A stretch of DNA of 64,000 nt, taken from the NCBI RefSeq assembly GCF_014200175.1, contig NZ_JACHBD010000003.1, positions 124,001 to 188,000 on the forward strand. Direction: 5' to 3'. The position numbers were made by a program, and so were the translations under genes. The DNA comes from Rhizobium lentis (GTDB lineage: Bacteria > Pseudomonadota > Alphaproteobacteria > Rhizobiales > Rhizobiaceae). The notes below the pieces were generated by a model that was given only the letters and a program-made list of their open reading frames with translations, made no database searches and was not told the DNA's origin. This document shows, piece by piece, positions 20,968 to 29,351 of the stretch (its first letter is position 1; every line of letters begins with the position of its first letter).

Positions 20968-21411
20968 ATGGACAACACGGCTATTCGCACCACACAATGG
21001 CTCGGCACTACGTATACGCTTTTGTTGACCAAGCCAGAAACCGGCGGCGCTTTCGCGCTCGTTGATAGCGTCACCGAACCCGGGTATGGTCCGCCACGAC
21101 ACGTTCATAAAAACGAAGACGAAGCCTTCTTTATACTCTCAGGCGATGTCGAGTTCTGGACAAAGGACGGAACGGTGGTCAAGGGACCTGGGGAAGCCGT
21201 CTTCATGCCGCGCGGCGTGGAGCACACCTTCAGGGTTGCAGGCGATCAGCCGGCAAGAATGCTGACAATGCTCACTCCTGGGGGTTTCGAAGCCTATTTT
21301 TTGGAGATGGGCCGCAACAAATACCGTATCCCCGAAGACATGGGCGTAATAGCCGGCTCGGCGGCCACTTATGGTATCACTTTTACAGGCCCGCCGCTCG
21401 ACGCAAATTGA
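20968..21411 (+). CDS. Cupin-domain protein (Cupin_2 type)
   Basis: The 147-residue single-domain cupin has motif 1 at PPRHVHKNEDEAFFILSGDVEFW and motif 2 at GPGEAVFMPRGVEHTFRV, with the usual His, His, Glu and His metal ligands. It resembles the small cupins annotated as quercetin-2,3-dioxygenase-like, but no substrate can be inferred. The start MDNTAIRTTQW at 20968 is supported by GGGGAAGA seven bases upstream. It stands alone in the accessory zone with more than 250 bases of apparently empty sequence on each side. Confidence 0.8.
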   Translation: MDNTAIRTTQWLGTTYTLLLTKPETGGAFALVDSVTEPGYGPPRHVHKNEDEAFFILSGDVEFWTKDGTVVKGPGEAVFMPRGVEHTFRVAGDQPARMLTMLTPGGFEAYFLEMGRNKYRIPEDMGVIAGSAATYGITFTGPPLDAN

Positions 21412-21667
21412 ACTTGTTAAGGCGTCCGTCAGTGCGGATGTAGGGGCGAAATGTACACCTGACCCGTCGGCGGGACGCATCGCGGCTTAGGTTCAGATCG
21501 AAGCGGCCTCAAGGCGACGCGGAGATCAGCTGTGAAAAGCTCGGCATGGGCGGGGACCGCCATATCATCGCGCCATATTTAGCGTATAGTACTCCAGTCG
21601 GCGATCTTACCAGGGCGACGCCGATTGGGCGATAAGACGTGCTCTTGCCTTTGGTGGGGCCACAATA

Positions 21668-21907
21668 ATGTCTCTAAACCTCTTAAATCTTCCGGAACTG
21701 TCCGAACGGCACATAGAGATGCTCGCCAAGGTAATAGCCGACTGGTGCGATGCGAACTCCATCGATGCAGGCGGGAATTGCGCAGAAGCCGCATATGCTG
21801 CCGCCATTGATCTTTTAAGTGCAGACCCGGACCTGTCAGCGGGTCAGTTGCGACAGGCACTGGACCTCAGTATGGCTGAGAATAAGCGTGCGGAACCTTC
21901 CTCGTAG
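21668..21907 (+). CDS. Small hypothetical protein
   Basis: The 79-residue acidic, helix-rich protein (ELSERHIEMLAKVIADWCDANSI, then EAAYAAAIDLLSADPDLSAGQLRQALD) has no signal or membrane segment. A GGTGGGG stretch precedes the ATG at 21668. Its amino-acid composition is normal for this genome, unlike the chance frames around it, and it sits 66 bases before a DUF982-type gene in the same direction. The family is not recognised. Confidence 0.55.
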   Translation: MSLNLLNLPELSERHIEMLAKVIADWCDANSIDAGGNCAEAAYAAAIDLLSADPDLSAGQLRQALDLSMAENKRAEPSS

Positions 21908-21973
21908 GCTCAAGTTGTGATGTAGCGGCCTCTCCGTTTTGCGGGTGTGCCCGCTGGCGATGGAGCATGTGTC

Positions 21974-22213
21974 TTGTGGACGAGTGTCGTTATTCTACAT
22001 CTGCGAAAGCCGATCACCGTGAGATCGGCAAAACAGGCGTTCGATCTCCTGTCGGCCCGTTGGCCAGTCTCTGACGGAAGGGCTTACATCGCGGCCCTTG
22101 AAGCCTGTGAAGGCGTCAATGACGGACATGTTTCAGACGAAAGCGCTCGGGAGTCGTTCTTGTTGGCGTTGGAGGAAGCCGAAATCCCCTACTCGACCGA
22201 TATAGAACGGTAG
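21974..22213 (+). CDS. DUF982 domain protein
   Basis: The core VRSAKQAFDLLSARWPVSDGRAYIAALEACEGVNDGHVSDESARESFLLALEEAEIPY has the spacing of the rhizobial DUF982 family, small proteins (about 75-90 residues) that occur in many copies in Rhizobium genomes and have unknown function. I place the start at TTG 21974 (WTSVVILHLRKPITV follows) because GGAG lies about nine bases before it and because the family N-terminus begins here. A GTG at 21947 would add nine residues but has no ribosome-binding site. Confidence 0.7.
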   Translation: MWTSVVILHLRKPITVRSAKQAFDLLSARWPVSDGRAYIAALEACEGVNDGHVSDESARESFLLALEEAEIPYSTDIER

Positions 22214-22493
22214 GCACGCCGGACTTTAAGTTGACGCCTGCTCAACGAAGAACGGGCATGTTCCTGCACGTAGCAAGGCGTGATCTCGAACAATGCTCTT
22301 CCAGATACAAGCTGAGTTCGTTCAGCCTCTTCACCAGTGCCGGATGCTCACTTCAGGCCACAGTGTTTTCGCCCTCGCAGCGTTCTCCTCGTGAGTGTGC
22401 CGGTTATCAAGAAATCAGGATCGACGGGAACGGTGCAGGCATATCATTCGCGAAGAAAAGTGCCTGGCGGATCGATCGGGTCGTGAAGTGATC

Positions 22494-22862
22494 ATATCAC
22501 CCGCGAGATCGAACTCTCGCTGCCGAAATCGGGTTTCGCTCTCTTGAAAAAGAGGGACGCCGAGCGTTTTCTTGAGTACTGCCTACAGTTCAAGTGTGGG
22601 GTAGACAACCTCCTCCTTGCCTTCGCGTCGACGAAGATAGGGATGCACCCATGTCGCCCTGGATCGGGCCGGGGCGCACGATCGCCACCTGGATCACCAG
22701 GTCGTAGAAGGTCCTCAGTTTCAGACGGGGGCAGCATTGCCATCTGCGCAGGGGATTCGACCTGGAATGTCCCGAGAGTATCGGCTTTGCGGATCATCGC
22801 GTAGGTCTGCGCCTCCTCCTGCGGGATGTCTGCAAGTCCCATCGCAAGAGACTTGTATTCGG
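22494..22862 (-). pseudogene. dnaE2: Remnant of error-prone DNA polymerase III alpha subunit DnaE2
   Basis: On the minus strand [23 protein letters not shown] and QMAMLP match the DnaE2/DnaE polymerase core. Reading on across two single-base insertions (an extra C in the C5 run near 22733 and an extra G in the GGG near 22650) gives [26 protein letters not shown], then [17 protein letters not shown]. An in-frame TAG and [14 protein letters not shown] follow. The remnant keeps about 100 of the roughly 1,100 residues expected. It starts immediately after the metY stop on the same strand. Neither imuA nor imuB, its usual partners, is seen. Confidence 0.85.
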
Positions 22863-22865
22863 CAT

Positions 22866-24149
22866 TCAGATCTTCGAAAGCGCCTGTTCGAGGTCGGCAA
22901 TGATGTCCTTGACGTCCTCGATGCCGATCGAAAGGCGCACCACGTCGGGGCCGGCCCCGGCGGCGATCTTCTGTTCGTCGCTCAACTGCCGGTGCGTCGT
23001 CGAGGCAGGATGGATGACGAGCGAGCGGGTGTCGCCGATATTGGCAAGGTGGGAGAAGAGTTCCAGGCCCTCGACCAGCGTTTTTCCCGCGTCATAACCG
23101 CCATTGACGCCGAAGGTGAAGACGGAGCCGGCGCCCTTCGGCGAATAGCGCTGCTGCAGGGCGTGGTTCGGGTCGTCTTCGAGGCCAGCATAATTGACCC
23201 AGGCGATCTTGCTGTGCGCCTTCAGCCACCTCGCCACCGCAATCGCATTGTCGCTGTGGCGCTGCATCCTCAGCGGCAGCGTTTCGATGCCGGTCAGGAT
23301 CAGGAAAGCGTTGAAGGGCGAGATCGCCGGCCCGAGGTCGCGCAGACCAAGAACGCGGGCGGCGATCGCAAAGGCGAAATTGCCGAAGGTCGCGTGCAGG
23401 ACCATGCCGTTGTATTCCGGCCGCGGGCTCGACAGCATCGGGTAGTTTCCGGATTTCGACCAGTCGAAGGTACCGCCGTCGACGATGAGGCCACCCATGG
23501 AATTGCCGTGGCCCCCGAGAAACTTGGTCAGCGAATGCACGACGATATCGGCGCCGTGTTCGATCGGACGGATGAGATAGGGTGTTGCCATCGTATTGTC
23601 GACGATGAGCGGCAGGCCATGGCGATGCGCCACGTCGGCGATCGCGGCGATATCGACGAAGGTGCCGCCGGGATTGGCAAGGCTCTCGATGAAGATGCCG
23701 CGCGTCTTTTCGTCGATCTGGCTTTCGAAGCTTGCCGGATCGGCGCAATCGGCCCAGCGCACCTGCCAGCCGAAATTCTCGAAGGCATGGCCGAACTGGT
23801 TGATCGAGCCCCCGTAGAGCTCGCGGGCGGCGATGAAATTCTCGCCGGGGCGCATGATGGTGTGGAAGACGATCATCTGTGCGGCATGGCCGGAGGCGAC
23901 GGCAAGGGCCGCCGTGCCGCCCTCGAGCGCTGCGACGCGCTCCTCCAGCACGGCCTGCGTCGGGTTCATGATGCGGGTGTAGATATTGCCAAAAGCCTGC
24001 AGGCCGAAGAGCGCGGCGGCATGATCGGAATCGTTGAAGACGTAGGCGGTCGTCTGGTAGATCGGCGTCACCCGCGCGCCGGTCGCCGGGTCGGGCTGCG
24101 CACCGGCATGGATCGCCAACGTGTTGAATCCCGGATCATTCTTGGCCAT
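22866..24149 (-). CDS. metY: O-acetylhomoserine aminocarboxypropyltransferase (sulfhydrylase)
   Basis: The 427-residue PLP enzyme belongs to the Cys/Met metabolism family. Visible motifs are the N-terminal [28 protein letters not shown], the cofactor-contacting ASGHAAQMI, the DNTMATPY strand and the PLP lysine Lys209 in [10 protein letters not shown]. The length and the [17 protein letters not shown] form favour O-acetylhomoserine sulfhydrylase (MetY) over the shorter cystathionine enzymes or MetZ. It makes homocysteine from O-acetylhomoserine and sulfide. The CoA-binding protein gene lies 143 bases upstream in the same direction and may be co-transcribed. Confidence 0.9.
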   Translation of the reverse strand: MAKNDPGFNTLAIHAGAQPDPATGARVTPIYQTTAYVFNDSDHAAALFGLQAFGNIYTRIMNPTQAVLEERVAALEGGTAALAVASGHAAQMIVFHTIMRPGENFIAARELYGGSINQFGHAFENFGWQVRWADCADPASFESQIDEKTRGIFIESLANPGGTFVDIAAIADVAHRHGLPLIVDNTMATPYLIRPIEHGADIVVHSLTKFLGGHGNSMGGLIVDGGTFDWSKSGNYPMLSSPRPEYNGMVLHATFGNFAFAIAARVLGLRDLGPAISPFNAFLILTGIETLPLRMQRHSDNAIAVARWLKAHSKIAWVNYAGLEDDPNHALQQRYSPKGAGSVFTFGVNGGYDAGKTLVEGLELFSHLANIGDTRSLVIHPASTTHRQLSDEQKIAAGAGPDVVRLSIGIEDVKDIIADLEQALSKI

Positions 24150-24292
24150 GTCGTCCTCCCGTTGTTGCTGACGGCCGGGATCATAGCCTCTCCCGGACGA
24201 AAGTTAATCGCGATCCGTTTCAACCCGCGGGCGTTCGGTGGAAAATCCGTCTCTCCAGAGCGCAGCTCAAGCAATGAGATCGGGCAATGAGA

Positions 24293-24721
24293 TTAAGCAA
24301 TGAGCCGGGGATACTCGATCGCCGGACAGCGGTTCATCACCACCTTTATGCCGGCGGCCTCCGCCTTTGCCGCAGCCGCATCGTCGCGGACGCCGAGCTG
24401 CGCCCAGATGACCTTCGGCAAAGGCTTCAGCGCTAAGGCCTCCTCGACGACGCCGTCCAGATATTCGGCAGCGCGAAAGACGTCGACCATGTCGATCGGC
24501 ACCGGAATGTCGGCGAGCCGCGCAAAGACGGTGCGGCCGTGGATTTGTTTACCCGCCTGCCCCGGGTTGACCGGAATGACCTCATAGCCGCGCGACAGCA
24601 GATAGCCCATGACGCCGTTGCTCGGCCGCGCCGGATTGGGCGAAGCGCCGGTCAGGGCGATGGTCTTCACCGAATGCAGGATTTGGGCGAGGAAATCATC
24701 CGTGTAGCTGTCGTGATTCAT
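24293..24721 (-). CDS. CoA-binding domain protein (YccU-like)
   Basis: The 142-residue protein is one Rossmann-like CoA-binding domain: VKTIALTGASPNPARPSNGVMGYLLSRGYEVIPVNPG, then VDMVDVFRAAEYLDGVVEEAL, KVIWAQLGV and VVMNRCPAIEYPRL. It corresponds to the small YccU-type proteins related to the N-terminal part of succinyl-CoA synthetase alpha, whose physiological role is not settled. The start MNHDSYTDDF at 24721 has GGAGAAG upstream; the frame continues to 24865 without one. In several rhizobia this gene accompanies metY, as it does here. Confidence 0.85.
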   Translation of the reverse strand: MNHDSYTDDFLAQILHSVKTIALTGASPNPARPSNGVMGYLLSRGYEVIPVNPGQAGKQIHGRTVFARLADIPVPIDMVDVFRAAEYLDGVVEEALALKPLPKVIWAQLGVRDDAAAAKAEAAGIKVVMNRCPAIEYPRLIA

Positions 24722-24839
24722 GTCCGCTTCTCCACTTGCGAAAGTCTTTCGCCACGGCGCGCGTAATTTTGCGTTTGCGTGAAACCAGTTGCGCGCCTTT
24801 CCCGTATATATGAATTGGACACTCTCTGAGGATGATTCG

Positions 24840-25163
24840 ATGAAAAAAATCGCTCTTGCCCTCATGCTCGTGCTCGCCGCATCGCCGGCGCTGGCGATCT
24901 CGCGCTACAACCCGCTCGCCATGAGCTGCGACAGCGTGCGCGCCGCCATCCACAATCAGGGCGCCGTCATTTTCCGCTATCAGTCGCCCCGCGGTCTGCC
25001 CCTCTATGATCGCTACGTCCGCAACAGCAATTATTGCGACGCGACCGACTATGCGGAGTGGACGCACATTCCCTCGAAAGACAATCCCCGGTGTCCCGTT
25101 CTGAACTGTCAGAACATAGACAACCTAGACGGGATGCTGTTCGTTCCGCATTATCAGCTCTGA
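24840..25163 (+). CDS. Small secreted cysteine-containing protein, unknown function
   Basis: The 107-residue product begins with a signal peptide (MKKIALALMLVLAASPALAIS), and the mature part has four cysteines (SCDSVR, YCDATD, RCPVLNC). This suggests two disulfide bonds in the periplasm. The segment GAVIFRYQSPRGLPLYDRYVRNSNYC is the most distinctive. I know of similar short uncharacterised rhizobial proteins but no function. The start at 24840 has GAGGATG just upstream; the frame extends upstream to 24789 but would bury the signal peptide. It is divergent from the CoA-binding gene. Confidence 0.75.
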   Translation: MKKIALALMLVLAASPALAISRYNPLAMSCDSVRAAIHNQGAVIFRYQSPRGLPLYDRYVRNSNYCDATDYAEWTHIPSKDNPRCPVLNCQNIDNLDGMLFVPHYQL

Positions 25164-25622
25164 GGTTTTTGTTGCCGTGACCGTCGCAACGCCCTACGCC
25201 CGTCGCGTTTGGGAACGTCCGCCGCCTCACGATTTTTCTGAGAATATGCAATCACCAGCTTTATTTTCCAAGTATGTCAAAGTTATAGAATAATATCTGT
25301 ATTTCAGCAACATAGAAAGATCCACACAGGAATCCCTCCAACCGTTTTCTGCTTTCGTTCTTCGAAAATTCGCCCTATGTTCTGGTGTCCATTAGCGGCA
25401 TCTCATAGTTGAGAAGATCGCTTGGATTGAACGCATATCGAGCGCACGCAAAAATTGCCGGCTGCACCGGCCATTGTTGGGACATTGGAAGGGTGATATT
25501 GCGGACATGAAGACATCCGCGACTGCGGCAACGCATTTTCGTGCAAATCGCAGTTGTCTTACCAGAAGTTTGCCCCGTCGGGGCGAAGCGCTTGTCTTTC
25601 CCCCGTAGTCCAGGATTTATCC
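25164..25622. other. Intergenic region, nothing recognised
   Basis: These 459 bases include a markedly A+T-rich part (about 25245-25330). No gene, terminator or repeat is convincing. The region presumably holds the promoter of the downstream permease gene. Confidence 0.4.
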
Positions 25623-26459
25623 TTGCCCCTCGATGTCATCCTGCTCGTTCTGTTCGGTGCATTGCTTCATGCGACATGGAACGCGATCGTCAAAGCGGGG
25701 AGCGATAAATCCCTTGATGCGGCGCTGATTTCGGCCGGCGGCGCCGTATCGGCCTTGCCGTTTTTGGCATTTCTGCCATTGCCGCAAAGTGCGGCCTGGC
25801 CGTTTATCGGCGCGTCGGCCATCCTGCAGTTCGTCTATTTCCAGCTGGTTGCCGCCGCCTACCGGGCCGGCGATATCGGCCTGGTCTATCCGCTGATGCG
25901 TGGTTGCGCGCCGTTGCTGATCGCCGCAACAAGCGGTGTCATCCTCAGGGAAGATCTTTCCGGCGCCGCGCTCGCCGGCATCATGACGATCTCGGCCGGC
26001 GTCCTGACGCTCGCTCTGGAGGCGCGTCGCGGCAGCGGCCGCGCCGTCGTCCTCTCCATTGCCAATGCCTTCGTCATCGCCAGCTACACTTATGTCGACG
26101 GCATCGGCGCCCGCCTTTCAGGCAACGCGGTTTCCTATACGCTTTGGATGTCGCTGCTGCCGCCCATACTGCTGTTTGCCTGGGCGGCGTCCCGGCGCGG
26201 CAGCCTGACGGTGGTGCGCCACGTCCGCCGCAACTGGTGGCGCGGCCTTATCGGCGGCGCGGGCTCGATTGCATCTTACGGACTGGCGCTCTGGGCGATG
26301 ACGAAGGCTCCGGTCGCGACCGTTGCCGCGTTGCGGGAAACCGCGATCGTCTTCGCTCTGGTGATCTCGGTCGCCGTGTTCAAGGAAAAAGCCGGGATCT
26401 GGCGTTACCTCGCCGGCGTCGTCATTGCGGCCGGCGTGCTGGTTCTGAAGCTGGCGTGA
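25623..26459 (+). CDS. DMT/EamA-family transporter
   Basis: The 278-residue protein has about ten hydrophobic helices in two EamA repeats (LDVILLVLFGALLHATWNAIVK at the start and RGLIGGAGSIASYGLALWAM in the second half). The substrate is unknown; relatives export amino acids or other small metabolites. The start is placed at TTG 25623 with AGGA eight bases upstream and the first helix directly following. The frame is open upstream to 25554, but those residues look non-coding. It converges with the enoyl-CoA hydratase gene with no gap. Confidence 0.8.
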   Translation: MPLDVILLVLFGALLHATWNAIVKAGSDKSLDAALISAGGAVSALPFLAFLPLPQSAAWPFIGASAILQFVYFQLVAAAYRAGDIGLVYPLMRGCAPLLIAATSGVILREDLSGAALAGIMTISAGVLTLALEARRGSGRAVVLSIANAFVIASYTYVDGIGARLSGNAVSYTLWMSLLPPILLFAWAASRRGSLTVVRHVRRNWWRGLIGGAGSIASYGLALWAMTKAPVATVAALRETAIVFALVISVAVFKEKAGIWRYLAGVVIAAGVLVLKLA

Positions 26460-27287
26460 TCATTCGCCCTTCCATTCCGGCTTGCGCTTGCCGAGGAAGG
26501 CGCCGATGCCCTCCTGCGCATCCTGCGTCAGCATGGTCTCCACCATCACCTTGGCGGCATAGTCATAGGCTGCCTCCACCGGCAGTTCGAGCTGCCGATA
26601 AAATGCTTGCTTGCCGATTTTCAGGATCAATGGCGATTTGCCAGCGATCACGGCCGCATATTTGGAAACGACCTGCGCCAGATACTGCTTCGGCACGATG
26701 CGGTTGACGAGGCCGAAATCCTTGGCGGTCGAAGCGTCGATCGTCTCGCCGGTCAGAAGCATTTCCATCGCCTGTTTGCGATGGGCGGCACGGGTAACCG
26801 CCACCATCGGCGTCGAACAGAACAGGCCGATATTGACGCCCGGCGTACAGAACGTCGACGTGTCCGTGCAGATCGCCAGATCACAGGAGGCAACGAGCTG
26901 ACAGCCGGCAGCCGTTGCAAGCCCGTCGACCTCGGCGATAACAGGTTTTGGCAGATGCGCGATCTTCAGCATCAGATCGGCGCAGAGGCGGAAGCTTTTC
27001 TCGAAGAACGCAGCGCCCCGGTCTTCGTCGACGCGATGGGCCGTGAGTTCCTTGAGGTCATGGCCGGCGGAAAAGATGGAGCCGGTCGAGGCGATGACGA
27101 CGACGCGCACATCCAAATCCGCCTCCGCCTTTTCGAGCTCGGCCATCAGCGCCTCCAGAAGCGCAATCGAAAGCGCATTGGCCGGCAAATCGTTGATCAC
27201 GAGCCGCAGCACGCCGTCGCGCAGCGAGCGGAGCAACAATCCGTCTACCCTGTCCGCGTCCTTTCGGAAGGATACTATTTCGGCCAT
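26460..27287 (-). CDS. Enoyl-CoA hydratase/isomerase family protein
   Basis: The 275-residue crotonase-fold protein has the oxyanion-hole segments FSAGHDLKEL and ATAAGCQLVASCDLAI. Its C-terminus ends with MLTQDAQEGIGAFLGKRKPEWKG, the usual enoyl-CoA hydratase ending. The catalytic glutamate positions of classical crotonase are not both obvious, so the reaction could differ (hydratase, isomerase or ECHDC3-like). The start MAEIVSFRKD at 27287 has GGGAGC seven bases upstream. It is a single gene, convergent with the DMT permease. Confidence 0.85.
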   Translation of the reverse strand: MAEIVSFRKDADRVDGLLLRSLRDGVLRLVINDLPANALSIALLEALMAELEKAEADLDVRVVVIASTGSIFSAGHDLKELTAHRVDEDRGAAFFEKSFRLCADLMLKIAHLPKPVIAEVDGLATAAGCQLVASCDLAICTDTSTFCTPGVNIGLFCSTPMVAVTRAAHRKQAMEMLLTGETIDASTAKDFGLVNRIVPKQYLAQVVSKYAAVIAGKSPLILKIGKQAFYRQLELPVEAAYDYAAKVMVETMLTQDAQEGIGAFLGKRKPEWKGE

Positions 27288-27380
27288 GATGCTGCTCCCT
27301 GCGCTCGATTTCCACACACCTGTTCTGCCACAAGGCGCCGGCAATTTCGAGCAGGATCCGCCCTCCCCGCTGCGGCGTGG

Positions 27381-27611
27381 TCAAAACCAGAACCACGATT
27401 TCGATGTCTCGGCCGTCGCCTGCGCACGGGTCAGACCGATATCGCGAAGCTCATCATCGGTGAGGTCCGAAAGCTTGCGGCGGCTGCGTCGCTTTTCGAG
27501 CCGACACTCGATGGCCGCCAGCAGCCGCCGGCCCCGGCGTGCCGTCTCGCGAAGTTTCAAACAAAGGGCGTTGCGCGGTGTCGCTAATATCTCGCCGAAT
27601 TCCAGGGTCAT
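27381..27611 (-). CDS. DUF1127 domain protein
   Basis: The 76-residue basic protein ends with RRKLSDLTDDELRDIGLTRAQATAE, the DUF1127 core. Such proteins are numerous in rhizobia. Short members bind RNA or influence phosphate, carbon and stress regulation in related bacteria, but this longer one is uncharacterised. The start MTLEFGEIL at 27611 has AAAGGAC upstream. It is divergent from the LysR gene at 27703, and the 91 bases between them likely carry a shared regulatory region. Confidence 0.85.
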   Translation of the reverse strand: MTLEFGEILATPRNALCLKLRETARRGRRLLAAIECRLEKRRSRRKLSDLTDDELRDIGLTRAQATAETSKSWFWF

Positions 27612-27702
27612 CTTTTGTCCTTTCTCAACGGAGATAAGATGCGCTGGAAGATGCCGCGAAAGAAGCTTATGGATATTATAATATGCATAAGGATTTCTTT
27701 GG

Positions 27703-28581
27703 GTGCCGCTCAATCTCGATCAGCTCGCAACCTTCGTCAACGTCGCCGATCTTGGAAGCTTTACGGCGGCCGCCGACAAGGAAGGTGTGACGCAACCGGC
27801 CGTCAGCCTGCAGATCAAAGGCCTCGAACAGCGGCTCGGCGTCAGGCTGATCGAGCGCGTCGGGCGGCGGGCGCAACCAACGGCGGCCGGCCTCGACCTG
27901 CTTTCGCACGCGAGACGTCTGCTGCAGGAAGCAGCCGCGGCGGAAGAAGCAATGATGCCCCACAGGGATGGCGCCAGCGGCCGGGTGCGCATCGGCAGCG
28001 GTGGCACGGCCTCGATTCATCTCCTGCCGCGCGCCATCGCCGCCGCCAGGCAGGCGATGCCCGGCCTCGAAATCACCGTCAATATCGGCAATGCCGATGA
28101 TATTCTGCGCGATCTGGAGGCCAATAGCCTAGACATCGCCGTCGTGGCCTTGCCGGCATCGGGACGAAACTTCGAGATTGAACCGTTTTACGAGGAGGAA
28201 TTGCTGGCTGTCGCGCCCGCAGGCAGCCTGCTGCCCGAAGGCGGACCGGATGCCGCCTTCATGCGCGACAGGACGCTGCTGCTTTACGAGGGCGGCAATA
28301 CCAGGCGGGCAATCGACGCGTGGCTCGCCGCCCCTGATGGCAGGACCCGTCCGGCGATGGAATTCGGCAGCGTCGAGGCGATCAAGGAGCTGGTGGCCGT
28401 CGGGCTCGGCTGGTCGATCCTGCCGGGGTTGGCGCTCAAGCGCGACCGTGCCGGCCTGGTGACGACGTCGTCGCTGAAGCCGAAGCTCATGCGCCGGCTC
28501 GGCATGGTTCTGCGCCGGGACAAACATCTGACACGCGGCCTTCGGGAAATGATGAAATGTCTGCGCGAGTGCAAGGATTAA
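27703..28581 (+). CDS. LysR-family transcriptional regulator
   Basis: The 292-residue protein has the N-terminal winged helix-turn-helix (LDQLATFVNVADLGSFTAAADKEGVTQPAVSLQIKGLEQRLGVRLIER) and an effector-binding domain (GRVRIGSGGTASIHLLP onward, with AIKELVAVGLGWSILP). It would act as a tetramer on a nearby promoter, most plausibly the shared region upstream of the divergent DUF1127 gene, since LysR proteins often regulate a divergent neighbour. The start is GTG 27703 with AAGGA about nine bases before it. The effector is unknown. Confidence 0.9.
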   Translation: MPLNLDQLATFVNVADLGSFTAAADKEGVTQPAVSLQIKGLEQRLGVRLIERVGRRAQPTAAGLDLLSHARRLLQEAAAAEEAMMPHRDGASGRVRIGSGGTASIHLLPRAIAAARQAMPGLEITVNIGNADDILRDLEANSLDIAVVALPASGRNFEIEPFYEEELLAVAPAGSLLPEGGPDAAFMRDRTLLLYEGGNTRRAIDAWLAAPDGRTRPAMEFGSVEAIKELVAVGLGWSILPGLALKRDRAGLVTTSSLKPKLMRRLGMVLRRDKHLTRGLREMMKCLRECKD

Positions 28582-28734
28582 ACACCGCTTCGACCCCACA
28601 AGTCCCGACGCGACGGGGGAAAAACCTTCAATATGGCAGCTTCCCGCCTCACCCAATTTGAGGCAACATAATACCACATAGCTAAGCGGCTGTTTTTGCT
28701 TATGTTTCTTTTGAGGCCGCCGGGCGTGTCGATA

Positions 28735-28763
28735 TTGACCCGATAACACATTCCCTTTATACA
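28735..28763 (+). promoter_or_regulatory. Sigma-70-type promoter for rplM-rpsI
   Basis: TTGACC (28735-28740), a 17-base spacer and TATACA (28758-28763) form a near-consensus housekeeping promoter. It lies about 120 bases before the rplM start codon. Confidence 0.75.
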
Positions 28764-28775
28764 CCGCGCCAGAAC

Positions 28776-28801
28776 GCAGCCTTCCCGGCTGCTTTCTTTT
28801 T
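28776..28801 (+). terminator. Terminator-like hairpin in the rplM leader (candidate attenuator)
   Basis: GCAGCC and GGCTGC pair around TTCCC and are followed by TTTCTTTTT. The hairpin lies just after the promoter and before rplM. A second inverted repeat (CCCTT...AAGGG, about 28840-28865) lies between it and the ribosome-binding site. Confidence 0.45.
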
Positions 28802-28884
28802 GGCACGCCTCGCGCCTGCCAATCCAAGCAACAAGAAACGCCCTTCCAGCCTTCGGGCAAGGGTCCCAAAAGAGAGTATTCATC

Positions 28885-29349
28885 ATGGCTACCTTCTCCC
28901 AGAAGCCTGCAGAGGTGGAGAAGAAGTGGGTGATCATCGACGCCGAAGGGCTGGTCGTTGGTCGTCTCGCTTCCATCATCGCTATGCGCCTGCGCGGCAA
29001 GCACAAGGCAACCTTCACGCCCCACGTTGACGACGGCGACAACGTCATCGTCATCAATGCCGACAAGGTCGTTTTCACCGGCAAGAAGTATTCCGACAAG
29101 GTCTACTACTGGCACACCGGTTACGCCGGCGGAATCAAGGAACGCACTGCACGCCAGATCATCGAAGGCCGCTTCCCGGAGCGCGTCCTTGAAAAGGCCG
29201 TCGAGCGCATGGTTCCGCGCGGCCCGCTCGGCCGTCGCCAGATGAAGAACCTGCGCGTCTATGCCGGCGCCAACCATCCCCATGAAGCCCAGCAGCCGGT
29301 CGCCCTCGACGTTGCCGCGCTCAACAAAAAGAACGTAAGGAGCGCCTGA
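28885..29349 (+). CDS. rplM: 50S ribosomal protein L13
   Basis: The 154-residue protein contains the complete L13 fold: [52 protein letters not shown] and [23 protein letters not shown]. It is an early-assembly protein of the large subunit. AGAGAG lies upstream of the start. It is the first gene of the conserved rplM-rpsI pair, with rpsI three bases after its stop, and is driven by a strong promoter at 28735. Confidence 0.98.
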   Translation: MATFSQKPAEVEKKWVIIDAEGLVVGRLASIIAMRLRGKHKATFTPHVDDGDNVIVINADKVVFTGKKYSDKVYYWHTGYAGGIKERTARQIIEGRFPERVLEKAVERMVPRGPLGRRQMKNLRVYAGANHPHEAQQPVALDVAALNKKNVRSA

Positions 29350-29351
29350 TC

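Noticed and set aside
22231..22491. Plus-strand frame of 86 codons after the DUF982 gene
   Set aside because: Ser/Arg-rich chance-like sequence without a ribosome-binding site.
22737..24290. Plus-strand open frame (517 codons) opposite metY
   Set aside because: Antisense shadow; no start signal, and metY is clear on the other strand.
28776..28865. Known ribosomal-protein leader family
   Set aside because: I could not match the hairpins to a named leader motif, so they are reported only as a candidate attenuator.
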